A stretch of 64,000 bases of DNA. It comes from Pseudomonadota bacterium (GTDB taxonomy: Bacteria > Pseudomonadota > Alphaproteobacteria > Sphingomonadales > Sphingomonadaceae). Both the position numbers and the translations under genes were made by a program. The stretch lies in NCBI GenBank assembly GCA_023436615.1, contig JAEZIO010000034.1, forward strand, positions 46,078 through 110,077, given 5' to 3'. This document shows, in pieces, positions 40,459-49,741 of this stretch (positions are counted from its first letter, which is position 1; every line of letters starts with the position of its first letter). Below the pieces are notes generated by a model, which saw only the letters and a program-made list of their open reading frames with translations, ran no database searches and was not told where the DNA came from.

Positions 40459-41529
40459 ATGACCAGTGTCGTTTCCCTCTCGCGGACCGCATCGGCGCCG
40501 ATTGCCGCCACTCCCGCAGCCGTCGAAGTCACCATCGCCCGGCTGCTCGACCGGCAGGAGCTCGACCGAGCCGAAGCGCGAGCGCTGTTCACCGAAATCG
40601 TCGAGGGCCGGCTAGCGGAGCCGATGATGGCCGCGGCGTTCGTTGCTCTGCGCTTCAAAGGCGAGACGTCCGAGGAGCTGACCGGAGCCGCGCTCGCGCT
40701 CCAAGCAGCAGCCCGACCTTTCCCGTCGCCCGATTATCTATTCGCGGACAGCTGCGGCGCCGGTGGCGACTGCTCGGGGTCGATCAACGTTTCGACGGCG
40801 GCCGGAATCGCGGCCGCGGCGTGCGGCCTCCCCGTGGTCAAGCACGGCAACCGTTCCTTCACTTCGAAATGCGGCTCGGCCGATGTGCTCGAGGCGCTAG
40901 GCGCGAAGCTGGATGTCAGCCCCCCGGCTTCGCGCCAAATTCTCGACGAGACCGGCTTCTGCTTCCTGCTGGCGCCGGCCTACCATCCCGGAATCGCGCA
41001 TGCGGGGCCCGTCCGTCGGGCGCTCCGGGTCCGGACCGTGATGAACCTCCTCGGGCCATGCCTGAACCCGGCGCGCCCCAAGGTGCAGCTGCTCGGCGTT
41101 CCCGATCCTGAGCTGCTCGTGCCGATCGCGGAGACTCTCCGCTCGCTCGGCGTCGAGCGGGCGCTGGTCGTGCACGGGTCCGGCCTCGATGAGATCGCCG
41201 TCCACGCTTTCACGCAGGCCGTCCGGCTCGCTGACGGCGAACTCGAAACGCTGGAGATCACGCCGGAGCAGGCGGGCCTGAAACGTTACTCGCGCGATGC
41301 AATTGCCGGCGGCGAGCCCGGCGAGAATGCCGGCCTCCTCGTCGACATCCTCGGCGGCCGGGGCAGCGACGCGCAGCGCGCCGTGGTTGCGATCAACGCC
41401 GGCGCGTTGCTGGAGACGGCGGGGCTCGCGTCCGATCTCCGCGACGGCGTCGAACAGGTGTTCGATGCGATTTCCTCCGGCCGCGCCAGGCAGCTCCTCG
41501 ACGACTTCGTGGAGGCAAGCCGTGGCTGA
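40459..41529 (+). CDS. trpD: Anthranilate phosphoribosyltransferase
   Basis: TrpD joins anthranilate and PRPP. The 356-residue protein has the PRPP loop CGAGGDCSGSINVSTA (usual GTGGD, here GAGGD), KHGNRSFTSKCGSADVLEALG, and NLLGPCLNPARP. The start is ATG 40459. Details such as the second-helix wording VCFLLAP-like (GFCFLLAPAYHPGIAHAGPVR) and INISTA-type loop resemble the enterobacterial enzyme, though without a fused TrpG domain. trpE and trpG are not in the window. Its end overlaps trpCF by eight bases. Confidence 0.95.
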   Translation: MTSVVSLSRTASAPIAATPAAVEVTIARLLDRQELDRAEARALFTEIVEGRLAEPMMAAAFVALRFKGETSEELTGAALALQAAARPFPSPDYLFADSCGAGGDCSGSINVSTAAGIAAAACGLPVVKHGNRSFTSKCGSADVLEALGAKLDVSPPASRQILDETGFCFLLAPAYHPGIAHAGPVRRALRVRTVMNLLGPCLNPARPKVQLLGVPDPELLVPIAETLRSLGVERALVVHGSGLDEIAVHAFTQAVRLADGELETLEITPEQAGLKRYSRDAIAGGEPGENAGLLVDILGGRGSDAQRAVVAINAGALLETAGLASDLRDGVEQVFDAISSGRARQLLDDFVEASRG

Positions 41530-42907
41530 AGGGGTGCTCGGCGAAATTGCAGCGTCCAAGGAAAGCGAGCTTGAAAAGCGCTTCGACGGGGTCACCCTCG
41601 AGGCCCTGCGCTCCAAAGCGGCGCGGACCGGCCGCAGCCTGGCGGGGGCGCTGGCGAGGCCTGGCAGCCGCTTCATCCTTGAGATCAAGAAATCGTCGCC
41701 TTCCGGCGGCGCTATCCGGCCCAACGCCAATGCCGCCGCCATCGCGAGCGGCTACGCGGGCGTTGCCGACGCGCTCAGCGTCCTTACCGACCCTGGCTTC
41801 TTCGGCGGATCGATCGATGATCTGAAAGCGGCTCGGCGCCAGTTCGGCGGCCCGATCCTGGCGAAGGATTTCTTCCTCGACCCGCGCCAGGTCGTCGAAG
41901 CGCGGATCGCCGGCGCCGACGCCGTCCTCGTGATGCTGTCGCTGGTGCCGGACTCGACCGCTCGCGAGCTGATGGAGGAAGCCCGCCGCTTCGGCATGGA
42001 CGCCCTCGTCGAGGTTCACGACGAGGCGGAGATGCGTCGTGCCAACGCCCTCGGGGCCGAAATCATTGGGATCAACAACCGTGACCTGCGCGACCTTTCG
42101 ATAGATCTCGGAACGACCGAGCGGCTGGCCAAGCTGGCCGGCGGGCGGGTGCTTGTGGCCGAATCCGGGATCGATTCACGCGGCGACGTCGAGCGCCTTG
42201 GGCCATACGTGGACGCGTTCCTGGTCGGAAGCGCCCTGATGCGCTCGAGCGACCCCGCGGAGGCGGCGCGGAGGATGGTGTTCGGGCGCGTCAAGCTGTG
42301 CGGGCTGAGGCGCGAGGCCGACGTCGCGGCCGCAGCCGCCGCCACCTTCGCCGGATTCGTGTTCGTGCCAGACAACCCCCGCCACGTCTCGGCCGACAAG
42401 GCTGCGCCGCTCGCCGGCCGCGCGCGGCGATCCGGGATTCTTCCGGTCGGCGTTTTCCGCAACGCGCCTCTGGCCGTTGTGAGCGATATTGCGCATTTGC
42501 TGAACCTGCACGCTGTCCAACTGCACGGAACCGAAGACGAGACGTACGTCCGCAAGCTTCGCCGCGAGCTCGACGGGCATTGCGAGGTGTGGACGGCCGT
42601 GCCCGTCGGCACGGCGCCGATCCCGTTCAGGGGCGGGGACCGGACGCTGTTCGACAGCGGCCCCGGCGGCACCGGCCGGAGCTTCGACTGGAGCCGAGTG
42701 CGCGGTCACGCGCGCCTTGCGGAGGCGCTCGTCGCCGGCGGTCTCGGTCCGAGGAATGCGCGGCAGGCGGCCGGGCTGGGCGCTTATGCAATCGATGTCG
42801 GTTCGGCGACCGACGAAGTGCCGGGCGTGAAATCGCCCGAGAAGATCGCGGCGCTGTTCGATGCGCTTCGACCGCAGTCGCGGGTGGAGCACAAGCTGTG
42901 CGCCTGA
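41522..42907 (+). CDS. trpC: Fused indole-3-glycerol-phosphate synthase / phosphoribosylanthranilate isomerase
   Basis: A bifunctional TrpC-TrpF of 461 residues, performing two successive steps of tryptophan synthesis. TrpC part (about 1-255): EIKKSSPSGG, AKDFFLDPRQV, IGINNRDL and LVAESGI. TrpF part (about 256-461): KLCGLRREADV, GFVFVPDNPRHV, VGVFRN, VQLHGTEDE, FDSGPGGTGRSFDW and LAGGLGPRNA. This fusion and domain order is that of E. coli TrpCF; alphaproteobacteria normally keep separate trpC and trpF. GTG 41522 starts within the trpD end. The 3' end overlaps trpB by ten bases. Confidence 0.95.
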   Translation: MAEGVLGEIAASKESELEKRFDGVTLEALRSKAARTGRSLAGALARPGSRFILEIKKSSPSGGAIRPNANAAAIASGYAGVADALSVLTDPGFFGGSIDDLKAARRQFGGPILAKDFFLDPRQVVEARIAGADAVLVMLSLVPDSTARELMEEARRFGMDALVEVHDEAEMRRANALGAEIIGINNRDLRDLSIDLGTTERLAKLAGGRVLVAESGIDSRGDVERLGPYVDAFLVGSALMRSSDPAEAARRMVFGRVKLCGLRREADVAAAAAATFAGFVFVPDNPRHVSADKAAPLAGRARRSGILPVGVFRNAPLAVVSDIAHLLNLHAVQLHGTEDETYVRKLRRELDGHCEVWTAVPVGTAPIPFRGGDRTLFDSGPGGTGRSFDWSRVRGHARLAEALVAGGLGPRNARQAAGLGAYAIDVGSATDEVPGVKSPEKIAALFDALRPQSRVEHKLCA

Positions 42908-44073
42908 ACGGTCGGTTTGGCCGGTTCGGAGGCTGTTACGTCCCCGAAATCCTCGTCCCCGCGCTCGACCAGCTCGAGGCCGCGTTCCTCGACGCTCAGC
43001 AGGACCCTGCGTTCGAAGCGGAGCTCAGTGGGCTTCTCGCCAATTACGCCGGTCGGCCGACGCCGCTGACCCGCTGCCGAAACCTTCCCGGCAACATCTA
43101 TCTGAAGCGCGAGGATCTGCTTCACGGCGGGGCGCACAAGACCAACCAGGTGCTCGCCCAGGCGCTGCTTGCGAAGCGGATGGGCAAGAGGCGGCTGATC
43201 GCCGAGACCGGCGCCGGCCAACACGGCGTCGCCACCGCCATGGCCGGCGCTTTGCTCGGCTTCGAAACCGAAATTTACATGGGTGCCAACGACATGGAGC
43301 GGCAGCAGCTCAACGTCTTCCGGATGGAGCTGATGGGCGCGCGCGTGGTCCGCGTCGCGAGCGGCGGCCGAACCTTGAAGGATGCCGTAAACGAGGCGCT
43401 GCGCGACTGGTCCGCCAGCTTCGAAGACACGCATTATCTGCTCGGCACGGCCGCTGGCCCGCACCCGTTCCCGCTCATGGTGCGCGAGTTCCAGCGCGTG
43501 ATCGGCCGCGAGGCACGCGCGCAGATGCTCGAGCAGGCGGGCCGGTTGCCGGATATCGCGATTGCCTGCGTCGGCGGAGGGTCCAACGCGATCGGGCTCT
43601 TTTCCGACTTTACTGCCGACGACGTGCAGTTGATCGGTGTCGAAGCCGCCGGCAGGGGCCTCAACGGTCGCCATCACGGCGCCACCCTGCTTCGCGGGCG
43701 ACCGGGAATCCTGCACGGTGCCGAAACCTATGTGCTGCAGGACGATGACGGGCAGATCGCCGACAGCTGGTCGGTCTCGGCGGGCTTGGATTACCCTGGC
43801 GTCGGGCCCGAGCATGCGCATCTGAAGGAGAGCGGCCGCGCCGAATATGTCGGTGCAACCGACGATGAAGCGCTCGGTGCTTTCCAGTTGCTGGCCGAAT
43901 GCGAAGGGATCGTCTGCGCGTTCGAATCCGCGCACGCGCTTGCCCACGCGTTGAAGCTCGCCGAGGACGACCCGCACCAGCTCATTCTCGTCGGCCTCTC
44001 CGGTCGCGGTGACAAGGACATGGCCCAGGCGCAACATCTGCTCGGCCACTCCGCCGCAAAGGCGGTCGCATGA
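42898..44073 (+). CDS. trpB: Tryptophan synthase beta chain
   Basis: TrpB condenses indole with serine using PLP; the lysine is Lys81 in HGGAHKTNQ. Other motifs: AETGAGQHGVATA, GTAAGPHPFP and CVGGGSNAIGLF. The N-terminal FGRFGGCYVPEILVPAL and YAGRPTPLTRCRNLPGNIYLKREDLLHGGAHKTNQ-like stretch match the E. coli wording (FGEFGGMYVPQILMPAL, LLHGGAHKTNQ), not the alphaproteobacterial FGGRFVAETL and LNHTGAHKINN. GTG 42898 gives 391 residues and overlaps trpCF. It interacts with TrpA, whose gene overlaps by four bases. Confidence 0.96.
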   Translation: MRLNGRFGRFGGCYVPEILVPALDQLEAAFLDAQQDPAFEAELSGLLANYAGRPTPLTRCRNLPGNIYLKREDLLHGGAHKTNQVLAQALLAKRMGKRRLIAETGAGQHGVATAMAGALLGFETEIYMGANDMERQQLNVFRMELMGARVVRVASGGRTLKDAVNEALRDWSASFEDTHYLLGTAAGPHPFPLMVREFQRVIGREARAQMLEQAGRLPDIAIACVGGGSNAIGLFSDFTADDVQLIGVEAAGRGLNGRHHGATLLRGRPGILHGAETYVLQDDDGQIADSWSVSAGLDYPGVGPEHAHLKESGRAEYVGATDDEALGAFQLLAECEGIVCAFESAHALAHALKLAEDDPHQLILVGLSGRGDKDMAQAQHLLGHSAAKAVA

Positions 44074-44903
44074 GCCGCTACGCGGAAATGTTCAGTCGCC
44101 TTCGCGCGCACGACGAAGCGGCGTTCGGCGCGTTTGTCATGCTCGGCGATCCGGACCCGCTCACCAGCGCGCGGCTGCTCGACGCGCTGGTCGCGGGCGG
44201 CGCCGACATGATCGAAGTCGGAATTCCCTTCTCCGATGCCATTGCAGACGGTCCGGTGATCCAGGCGGCGGCTACCCGCGCGCTCGATGCCGGCGTCCGC
44301 ACGGCCGAATGTTTCGAGCTGATCGCAGGCTTCCGGCGGCGGCATGCGCACGTGCCGGTCGGAATCCTTACCTACGCCAATCTCGTGATGGCGCGCGGGT
44401 ACCAGTGCTTCTTCGAGGAAGCCGCCCAGGCCGGAGCCGACAGCCTGCTGGTCGCCGACCTGCCGGCGACCGAGGCCGAACCGTGGACGAGCGAAATGGG
44501 TGAGGCCGGGATCGATCCGGTCCTGATCGCGGCCGGCAATACGCCGCCGGCAACGCTGCAGCGGATCGCTCGGCTTTCGATCGCATACACTTACTGCGTG
44601 TCGCGGCCCGGCATCACCGGCACGCACGCCGCGGGGCAGTTCGACGCTGCGCTCGTCCAGCGGATCCGCGGCTATGGCGCACCGCCGCCCGTGTTCGGTT
44701 TTGGCATTTCTACGCCCGATCACGTGCGCCAGGCGATCGACGCTGGAGCCGAAGGCGTAATTTGCGGCTCAGCGATCGTTTCGCGGATCGCCTCGTCCTC
44801 CGCTCCGGCGTCGGCAGTGGCACCGTTCGTAGCCTCGCTGAAGGCCGCAACCCGCGCCGAGCCGTCGCGGCAACGGAACGAGTCTCGCGCCCAAGCGGTT
44901 TGA
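44070..44903 (+). CDS. trpA: Tryptophan synthase alpha chain
   Basis: TrpA cleaves indole-3-glycerol phosphate and passes indole to TrpB. The 277-residue barrel keeps the catalytic pair Glu49 and Asp60 at the E. coli positions (MIEVGIPFSDAIADGP), the phosphate loop GFGIS and ICGSAIV. FVMLGDPDP and TYCVSRPGITG resemble enterobacterial TrpA (FVTLGDPG) rather than the alphaproteobacterial TAGDP. ATG 44070 overlaps the trpB stop. It is the last gene of the trp operon; ku follows 27 bases later. Confidence 0.96.
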   Translation: MSRYAEMFSRLRAHDEAAFGAFVMLGDPDPLTSARLLDALVAGGADMIEVGIPFSDAIADGPVIQAAATRALDAGVRTAECFELIAGFRRRHAHVPVGILTYANLVMARGYQCFFEEAAQAGADSLLVADLPATEAEPWTSEMGEAGIDPVLIAAGNTPPATLQRIARLSIAYTYCVSRPGITGTHAAGQFDAALVQRIRGYGAPPPVFGFGISTPDHVRQAIDAGAEGVICGSAIVSRIASSSAPASAVAPFVASLKAATRAEPSRQRNESRAQAV

Positions 44904-44930
44904 CCGGCGGACTTCACTGGAGCACCGCCG

Positions 44931-45839
44931 ATGGCAGCAAGACCGATTTGGAGAGGGCAGATCCGGCTCGCCTTGGTCTCGATTCCGGTCGAGCTGTACC
45001 CGGCGACCAAGAGCGGCGCCTCGATCCAGTTCCACCAGGTGCACGAGCCGAGCGGCAAGCGGATCAAATATGAGAAGGTGGTGCCCGGGATCGGACCGGT
45101 CGACCGCGACGAGATCATGAAGGGTTACGAGGTCTCGAAGGGCCATTACGTCCTCCTCGACCCCGAAGAGATCGAGAAGGTGAAGCTGGAGAGCAAGAAA
45201 ACGCTCGACCTCGTCCAGTTCGTCGACGTCGGCGACATCGACGCCATGTATTACGAGAAGCCCTATTATGTGGTCCCGGCGGACGACCTCGCAGAGGACG
45301 CATTCGTCGTGCTTCGCGATGCGCTGCGTAAATCGAAGAAGATCGGCGTCGGCCAGATGGCGATGCGCGGCCAGGAATATGTGGTCGCGGTGAAGCCGTG
45401 CGGCAGGGGCTTGTTGCTCGAGACTCTCCGCTACGCCGACGAGGTCCACAAGGCGAACAGCTATTTCCGCGAGATCGGCGACACCAAGCCCGACGAGGAC
45501 ATGCTCGACCTCGCCTCGATGCTGATCGACAAAAAGACCGGCAAGTTCGACGCGTCGGAATTCCACAACCGCTACATCGACGCGCTGAAAGAGCTTATCA
45601 AAGAGAAGCAGCGCGCGAAGGGCGAGAAGATCATCCAGGATCCCGATGCCGACGCCCCGCCGCCGCGCGGAGGAAACGTCATCGACCTGATGGCAGCGCT
45701 GAAGAAGAGCCTGGAGACAGGCGGCGGGCCGGACAAGGAAAAGCCCGCCAAATCGGCGAGCAAGCCGGCCCCGCGGTCGAAGGCGCGGCCGCGCTCGACC
45801 GGCACGACCAAGAAGAAAGCGGCCGGCGGCCGCAAGTAA
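44931..45839 (+). CDS. ku: NHEJ protein Ku
   Basis: Homodimeric Ku binds DNA double-strand ends and recruits LigD in bacterial non-homologous end joining. The 302 residues begin RPIWRGQIRLALVSIPVELY, the family hallmark, followed by FHQVHEPSGKRIKY and YYVVP-like ring elements. The C-terminus (from about 245) is a Lys/Ala/Pro/Arg tail ending KKKAAGGRK, as in many alphaproteobacterial Ku proteins, where it aids end-bridging. ligD starts three bases after its stop. Confidence 0.96.
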   Translation: MAARPIWRGQIRLALVSIPVELYPATKSGASIQFHQVHEPSGKRIKYEKVVPGIGPVDRDEIMKGYEVSKGHYVLLDPEEIEKVKLESKKTLDLVQFVDVGDIDAMYYEKPYYVVPADDLAEDAFVVLRDALRKSKKIGVGQMAMRGQEYVVAVKPCGRGLLLETLRYADEVHKANSYFREIGDTKPDEDMLDLASMLIDKKTGKFDASEFHNRYIDALKELIKEKQRAKGEKIIQDPDADAPPPRGGNVIDLMAALKKSLETGGGPDKEKPAKSASKPAPRSKARPRSTGTTKKKAAGGRK

Positions 45840-45842
45840 GCG

Positions 45843-48341
45843 ATGGCGTCGCGCAAGCTCGACATCGAGACCTACAACAAGAAGCGCGACTTCTCGAAGA
45901 CGAAGGAGCCGAAGGGCCGCAAGCTCAAGGGCAAGGGCGACAGCTTCGTGGTCCAGAAGCACGACGCGTCGCACCTCCACTGGGATTTCCGGCTGGAAAT
46001 GGACGGCGTGCTGAAGAGCTGGGCGGTGCCCAAGGGTCCGAGCATCGACCCCAACGAGAAGCGCCTGGCGATGCGCACCGAAGACCACCCGCTCGATTAC
46101 GGCGACTTCGAAGGGACGATCCCGGCGGCGGAATATGGCGGCGGCACCGTCATGCTATGGGACATGGGCCGGTGGATTCCCGCAGCGGGCAAGGATCCGC
46201 GCAAGACGATCGAGGAGGGGCATCTCCACTTCACGCTCGAAGGCGAGAGGATGAAAGGCGAGTGGGTGATGTTCCGATTGAAGCCGCGCCGGCCGAACGA
46301 CCGCGAAAGCTGGATGCTCAAGAAAGTGACCGACGAATTCGCCAACCCCGAAAACGGCGACGAGCTTGTCGACGAGGCGGTGACCAGCGTGACGACCGGG
46401 CGGACGATGGCGGAGATCGCGAGCGGCGAGGACGTGTGGCGGTCGAACCGTGGTGGGCAGAAGGGCGGCCGCGCCAAGAAAAGAGCGAGCGACGCTCCGC
46501 CGGCTTTCCGGGCACCGCAAAAGGCGACCCTGGTCGACGAGTTTCCCGCCGGCTCCGACTGGATGTTCGAGTACAAATATGACGGCTACCGGCTATTGCT
46601 CGCCACCGGCAGCGGCGCGGTCACCGCATGGACGCGAAACGGCAAGGACTGGAGCGACAAGTTCCGCGCGCTGGTGAAGGCGGCCGCGAGCCTTCCGCCC
46701 GGCTGCCTGGTCGACGGTGAGGCCGCCGCGCTCAACGACGAGGGCAAGCCCGACTTCCAGCTTCTCCAGTCGACCCTCAAGGAAAGCCGCGGCAAGAACC
46801 TCGTCTTCTACGCATTCGACCTGCTCGTCGACCGCGGCGAGGACATAACCAAGCTACCGAACCTTGAGCGCAAGGAACGGCTGGCGGATCTGCTGAAGGA
46901 CGCCCCCTCCGTCATCCTCTACGGCGACCATGTGATCGGCAAGGGCGAAGCTTTGTTCGACGCGATCTGCGCGGAGGGCGGCGAGGGCGTGATCGCGAAA
47001 CGCGCCAGCGCGCCGTACCGCGGCGACCGCACCAAGAACTGGCTGAAGATCAAATGCGTACAGCGGCAGGAATTCGTCATCGTCGGCTGGTCGGAAAGCG
47101 ACAAGCGCGTCGGCTTCCGCTCGCTGCTTCTGGCCGCGAAAGAGCACGGCAAGCTCACCTACGTCGGCAAGGTCGGGACCGGCTTCAACACGCAGATGCT
47201 TCACGACCTGATGGACAGGATGAAGCCGATGGAGGTGGACGAAGCGCCGGTCGACGTGCCGCGCGCCGACCGCAAGGGCGCGCATTACATCCGGCCCGAA
47301 CTCGTGTGCGAAGTCGCCTTCACCGAGTTCACCAGCGAGAATATCCTGCGCCACCCGAGCTTCATCGCGCTCCGCGAGGACAAGCCGGCGAGCCAGGTGG
47401 TGGTCGAGACGCCGAAGACGCTTCCGAAGGCAGCGAAGAACGCGAAGGCGAAGGGGCGCAACCATCCGACGCCGGAAAGCTTCGGCGTCACGATCAGCAA
47501 CCCGGACCGCGCGATCTACCCGGCCGAGAAGATCACGAAGCATGAGCTGGCGTCTTATTACGCCGCGGTCGACCCGCTGCTGATGGTCGATGTCGCCAAC
47601 CGCCCGATCACGTTGATTCGATGCCCGCAGGGCCGCGCCAAGAAATGCTTCTTCCAGAAGCACGACACCGGATCGATGGGCGAGCACGTCAAGCACGTGC
47701 CGATCCGCGAAAAGAAGGGCGAGGTTCAGGACTATCTCTATTTCGACGACGTCCGCGGCGTCCTGTCGTGCGTGCAGATGGGGACGATCGAGTTCCACGG
47801 TTGGGGCAGCCGCGCCGACGACGTGGAGCACCCCGACCGGCTGGTTTTCGATCTCGACCCCGACGAAGGGCTCGATTTCGCGGCTGTCGGCGACGCCGCG
47901 CGGCGGATGCGCGAGCTTCTCGGCGATCTCGGGCTCGAAACCTTCCCGATGCTGACCGGCGGCAAGGGCGTCCACGTCATCGCGCCGCTCGACGCCTCGG
48001 CGGACTGGGACGCGGTGACGAGCTTCGCCGAGCGCTTCTCGCGCGCCGTCTCCGAGGCTGAGCCGGAGCGGTTCACCGCCAACATGCGCAAGGTGCAGCG
48101 CAAGGGCCGCATCTTCCTCGACTGGCTGCGCAACCAGCGCGGGTCGACGGCGGTCATGCCTTATTCGGCGCGCGCCCGCGAAGGCGCTCCCGTCGCCGCG
48201 CCGATCGCCTGGGAGGAGCTCGACGATTATGAGGGTGGCAATGCCTTCACGATCCGCGACCTCGATTTGCTGTTCGAGCGGTCGGACTCGAAGCTGCTCA
48301 AGGGCTGGGGCGAAGCAAGACAGGCGCTTCCGAAGGCTTAG
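45843..48341 (+). CDS. ligD: ATP-dependent DNA ligase D
   Basis: The 832-residue enzyme has the order phosphoesterase, ligase, polymerase usual in proteobacteria. The phosphoesterase part (about 20-190) has FVVQKHDASHLHWDFRLE and EYGGGTVMLWDMG. The ligase part has the adenylated Lys245 in EYKYDGYR, then ELVCEVAF-type motifs near 490. The primase/polymerase domain (about 550-820) has the catalytic DLDPDEGLDF, GGKGVHV and RNQRGSTAVMPYSAR. It repairs double-strand breaks with Ku. Confidence 0.97.
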   Translation: MASRKLDIETYNKKRDFSKTKEPKGRKLKGKGDSFVVQKHDASHLHWDFRLEMDGVLKSWAVPKGPSIDPNEKRLAMRTEDHPLDYGDFEGTIPAAEYGGGTVMLWDMGRWIPAAGKDPRKTIEEGHLHFTLEGERMKGEWVMFRLKPRRPNDRESWMLKKVTDEFANPENGDELVDEAVTSVTTGRTMAEIASGEDVWRSNRGGQKGGRAKKRASDAPPAFRAPQKATLVDEFPAGSDWMFEYKYDGYRLLLATGSGAVTAWTRNGKDWSDKFRALVKAAASLPPGCLVDGEAAALNDEGKPDFQLLQSTLKESRGKNLVFYAFDLLVDRGEDITKLPNLERKERLADLLKDAPSVILYGDHVIGKGEALFDAICAEGGEGVIAKRASAPYRGDRTKNWLKIKCVQRQEFVIVGWSESDKRVGFRSLLLAAKEHGKLTYVGKVGTGFNTQMLHDLMDRMKPMEVDEAPVDVPRADRKGAHYIRPELVCEVAFTEFTSENILRHPSFIALREDKPASQVVVETPKTLPKAAKNAKAKGRNHPTPESFGVTISNPDRAIYPAEKITKHELASYYAAVDPLLMVDVANRPITLIRCPQGRAKKCFFQKHDTGSMGEHVKHVPIREKKGEVQDYLYFDDVRGVLSCVQMGTIEFHGWGSRADDVEHPDRLVFDLDPDEGLDFAAVGDAARRMRELLGDLGLETFPMLTGGKGVHVIAPLDASADWDAVTSFAERFSRAVSEAEPERFTANMRKVQRKGRIFLDWLRNQRGSTAVMPYSARAREGAPVAAPIAWEELDDYEGGNAFTIRDLDLLFERSDSKLLKGWGEARQALPKA

Positions 48342-48433
48342 CCTGCGCAGACCGGTTAGAACGCGGAGCGACGAACACAAAAGTCATCACCATCGTTTCA
48401 TCCGGCGCGAGTGCGTCTGCAGGAGTAAGGTTG

Positions 48434-49705
48434 ATGGCGACGACGTCACTTGGGAAACCCGCTTCAGCAGTTCTCGCCTCCCTCAAGCAGATGCTGCCCG
48501 GCCTCGAAGCCGCCTATAAGGACATCCATTCCCATCCCGAGCTCTCGATGCAGGAGCATCGGACTGCGCAAATTGCCGCCAAGCACCTCGAGGACAACGG
48601 CTATGCAGTGACGACCGGCATTGGAAAAACCGGCGTGGTCGGCATGCTTCGGAACGGCGACGGCCCAACCGTCATGCTTCGCGCGGACATGGACGCACTT
48701 CCGATCCGGGAGACCACAGGTCTTCCTTATGCCAGCACCGTCACCGCGAACGACGCTGACGGTAACAGCGTGCCGGTCGCGCATTCCTGCGGACACGACA
48801 TGCACGTCGCCTGGATGATGGGCGCCTCGTCGCTCCTTTCTCAGCACCGCGATTCATGGCGAGGTACGCTCATCGTGCTTTTTCAACCCGGCGAAGAAAC
48901 CGCCCAGGGCGCGCGCGCCATGATCGCCGACAACCTTCTGGGCCGGTTCCCGAAACCAGAGGTCGTCTTGGGCCAGCACGTGATGGTCGGCCCTTCTGGA
49001 ACGGTCGCAGGAAGCGCTGGTCCGATCACCTCGGCGGCCGACAGCCTCCAAATCCGGTTTTTCGGTCGCGGTGCCCACGGGTCGATGCCGCAGGCGAGCA
49101 TCGATCCTGTGGTAATGGCTGCTTCGACCGTCATGCGGCTGCAAACGGTCGTTTCCCGCGAGACCGCGGCGACAGATGCTGCGGTGGTGACGGTTGGTGT
49201 CCTGCAAGCGGGAACCAAGGAGAACGTCATTCCGGACGAGGCGATCATCAAGCTTAACGTGCGGACGTTCGATGCGGGCGTGCGAAAGCATGTCCTGGAT
49301 GCAATCACGCGTATCGCCAATGCTGAAGCCGCCGCCTCCGGGGCGCCCAAGCCGCCCGAAATTACGCCGCTCGATCAATATCCGCTGAACGTAAATTCGA
49401 AGGAGGCGAGCGAGCGGGTCGCCGACGCTTTCCGCGGCCATTTCGGTTCCGAACGCGTTCGCCACACCGGGCCGGCGCCTGCCAGCGAGGACTTCGGTTG
49501 CTTCGCCACCGCATGGGAAGCGCCCTCGGTTTATTGGTTCGTCGGCGGCACCGACCCCGAGATCTACGGCGCCGCCAAAGCGAAAGGTCAAATCAACGAA
49601 CTGCCGGTCAATCACAATCCGGCATTCGCTCCCGTGATCCATCCGACGCTGGAAACGGGCGTGGAAGCGATGACCGTGGCTGCACTCGCGTGGATCGGAA
49701 AATGA
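48434..49705 (+). CDS. M20-family amidohydrolase
   Basis: A 423-residue metal-dependent amidase of the hippurate/N-acyl-amino-acid amidohydrolase type. HPELSMQEHRT starts the catalytic domain, LRADMDALPI follows, HSCGHDMHVAWMMGA carries metal ligands, FQPGEETAQGA the catalytic Glu, and GRGAHGSMPQASIDPV the lid-domain histidine. AGGAG precedes ATG 48434. There is no signal peptide. The substrate is unknown. It is followed by a channel-like gene 36 bases after its stop. Confidence 0.9.
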   Translation: MATTSLGKPASAVLASLKQMLPGLEAAYKDIHSHPELSMQEHRTAQIAAKHLEDNGYAVTTGIGKTGVVGMLRNGDGPTVMLRADMDALPIRETTGLPYASTVTANDADGNSVPVAHSCGHDMHVAWMMGASSLLSQHRDSWRGTLIVLFQPGEETAQGARAMIADNLLGRFPKPEVVLGQHVMVGPSGTVAGSAGPITSAADSLQIRFFGRGAHGSMPQASIDPVVMAASTVMRLQTVVSRETAATDAAVVTVGVLQAGTKENVIPDEAIIKLNVRTFDAGVRKHVLDAITRIANAEAAASGAPKPPEITPLDQYPLNVNSKEASERVADAFRGHFGSERVRHTGPAPASEDFGCFATAWEAPSVYWFVGGTDPEIYGAAKAKGQINELPVNHNPAFAPVIHPTLETGVEAMTVAALAWIGK

Positions 49706-49741
49706 GTTCTTTCACAGGCTAGACGAAGTAGGTGGCGTGCA

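Noticed and set aside
46854..48380. Minus-strand 508-codon frame opposite ligD
   Set aside because: Shadow of a well-defined LigD; no motif of its own.
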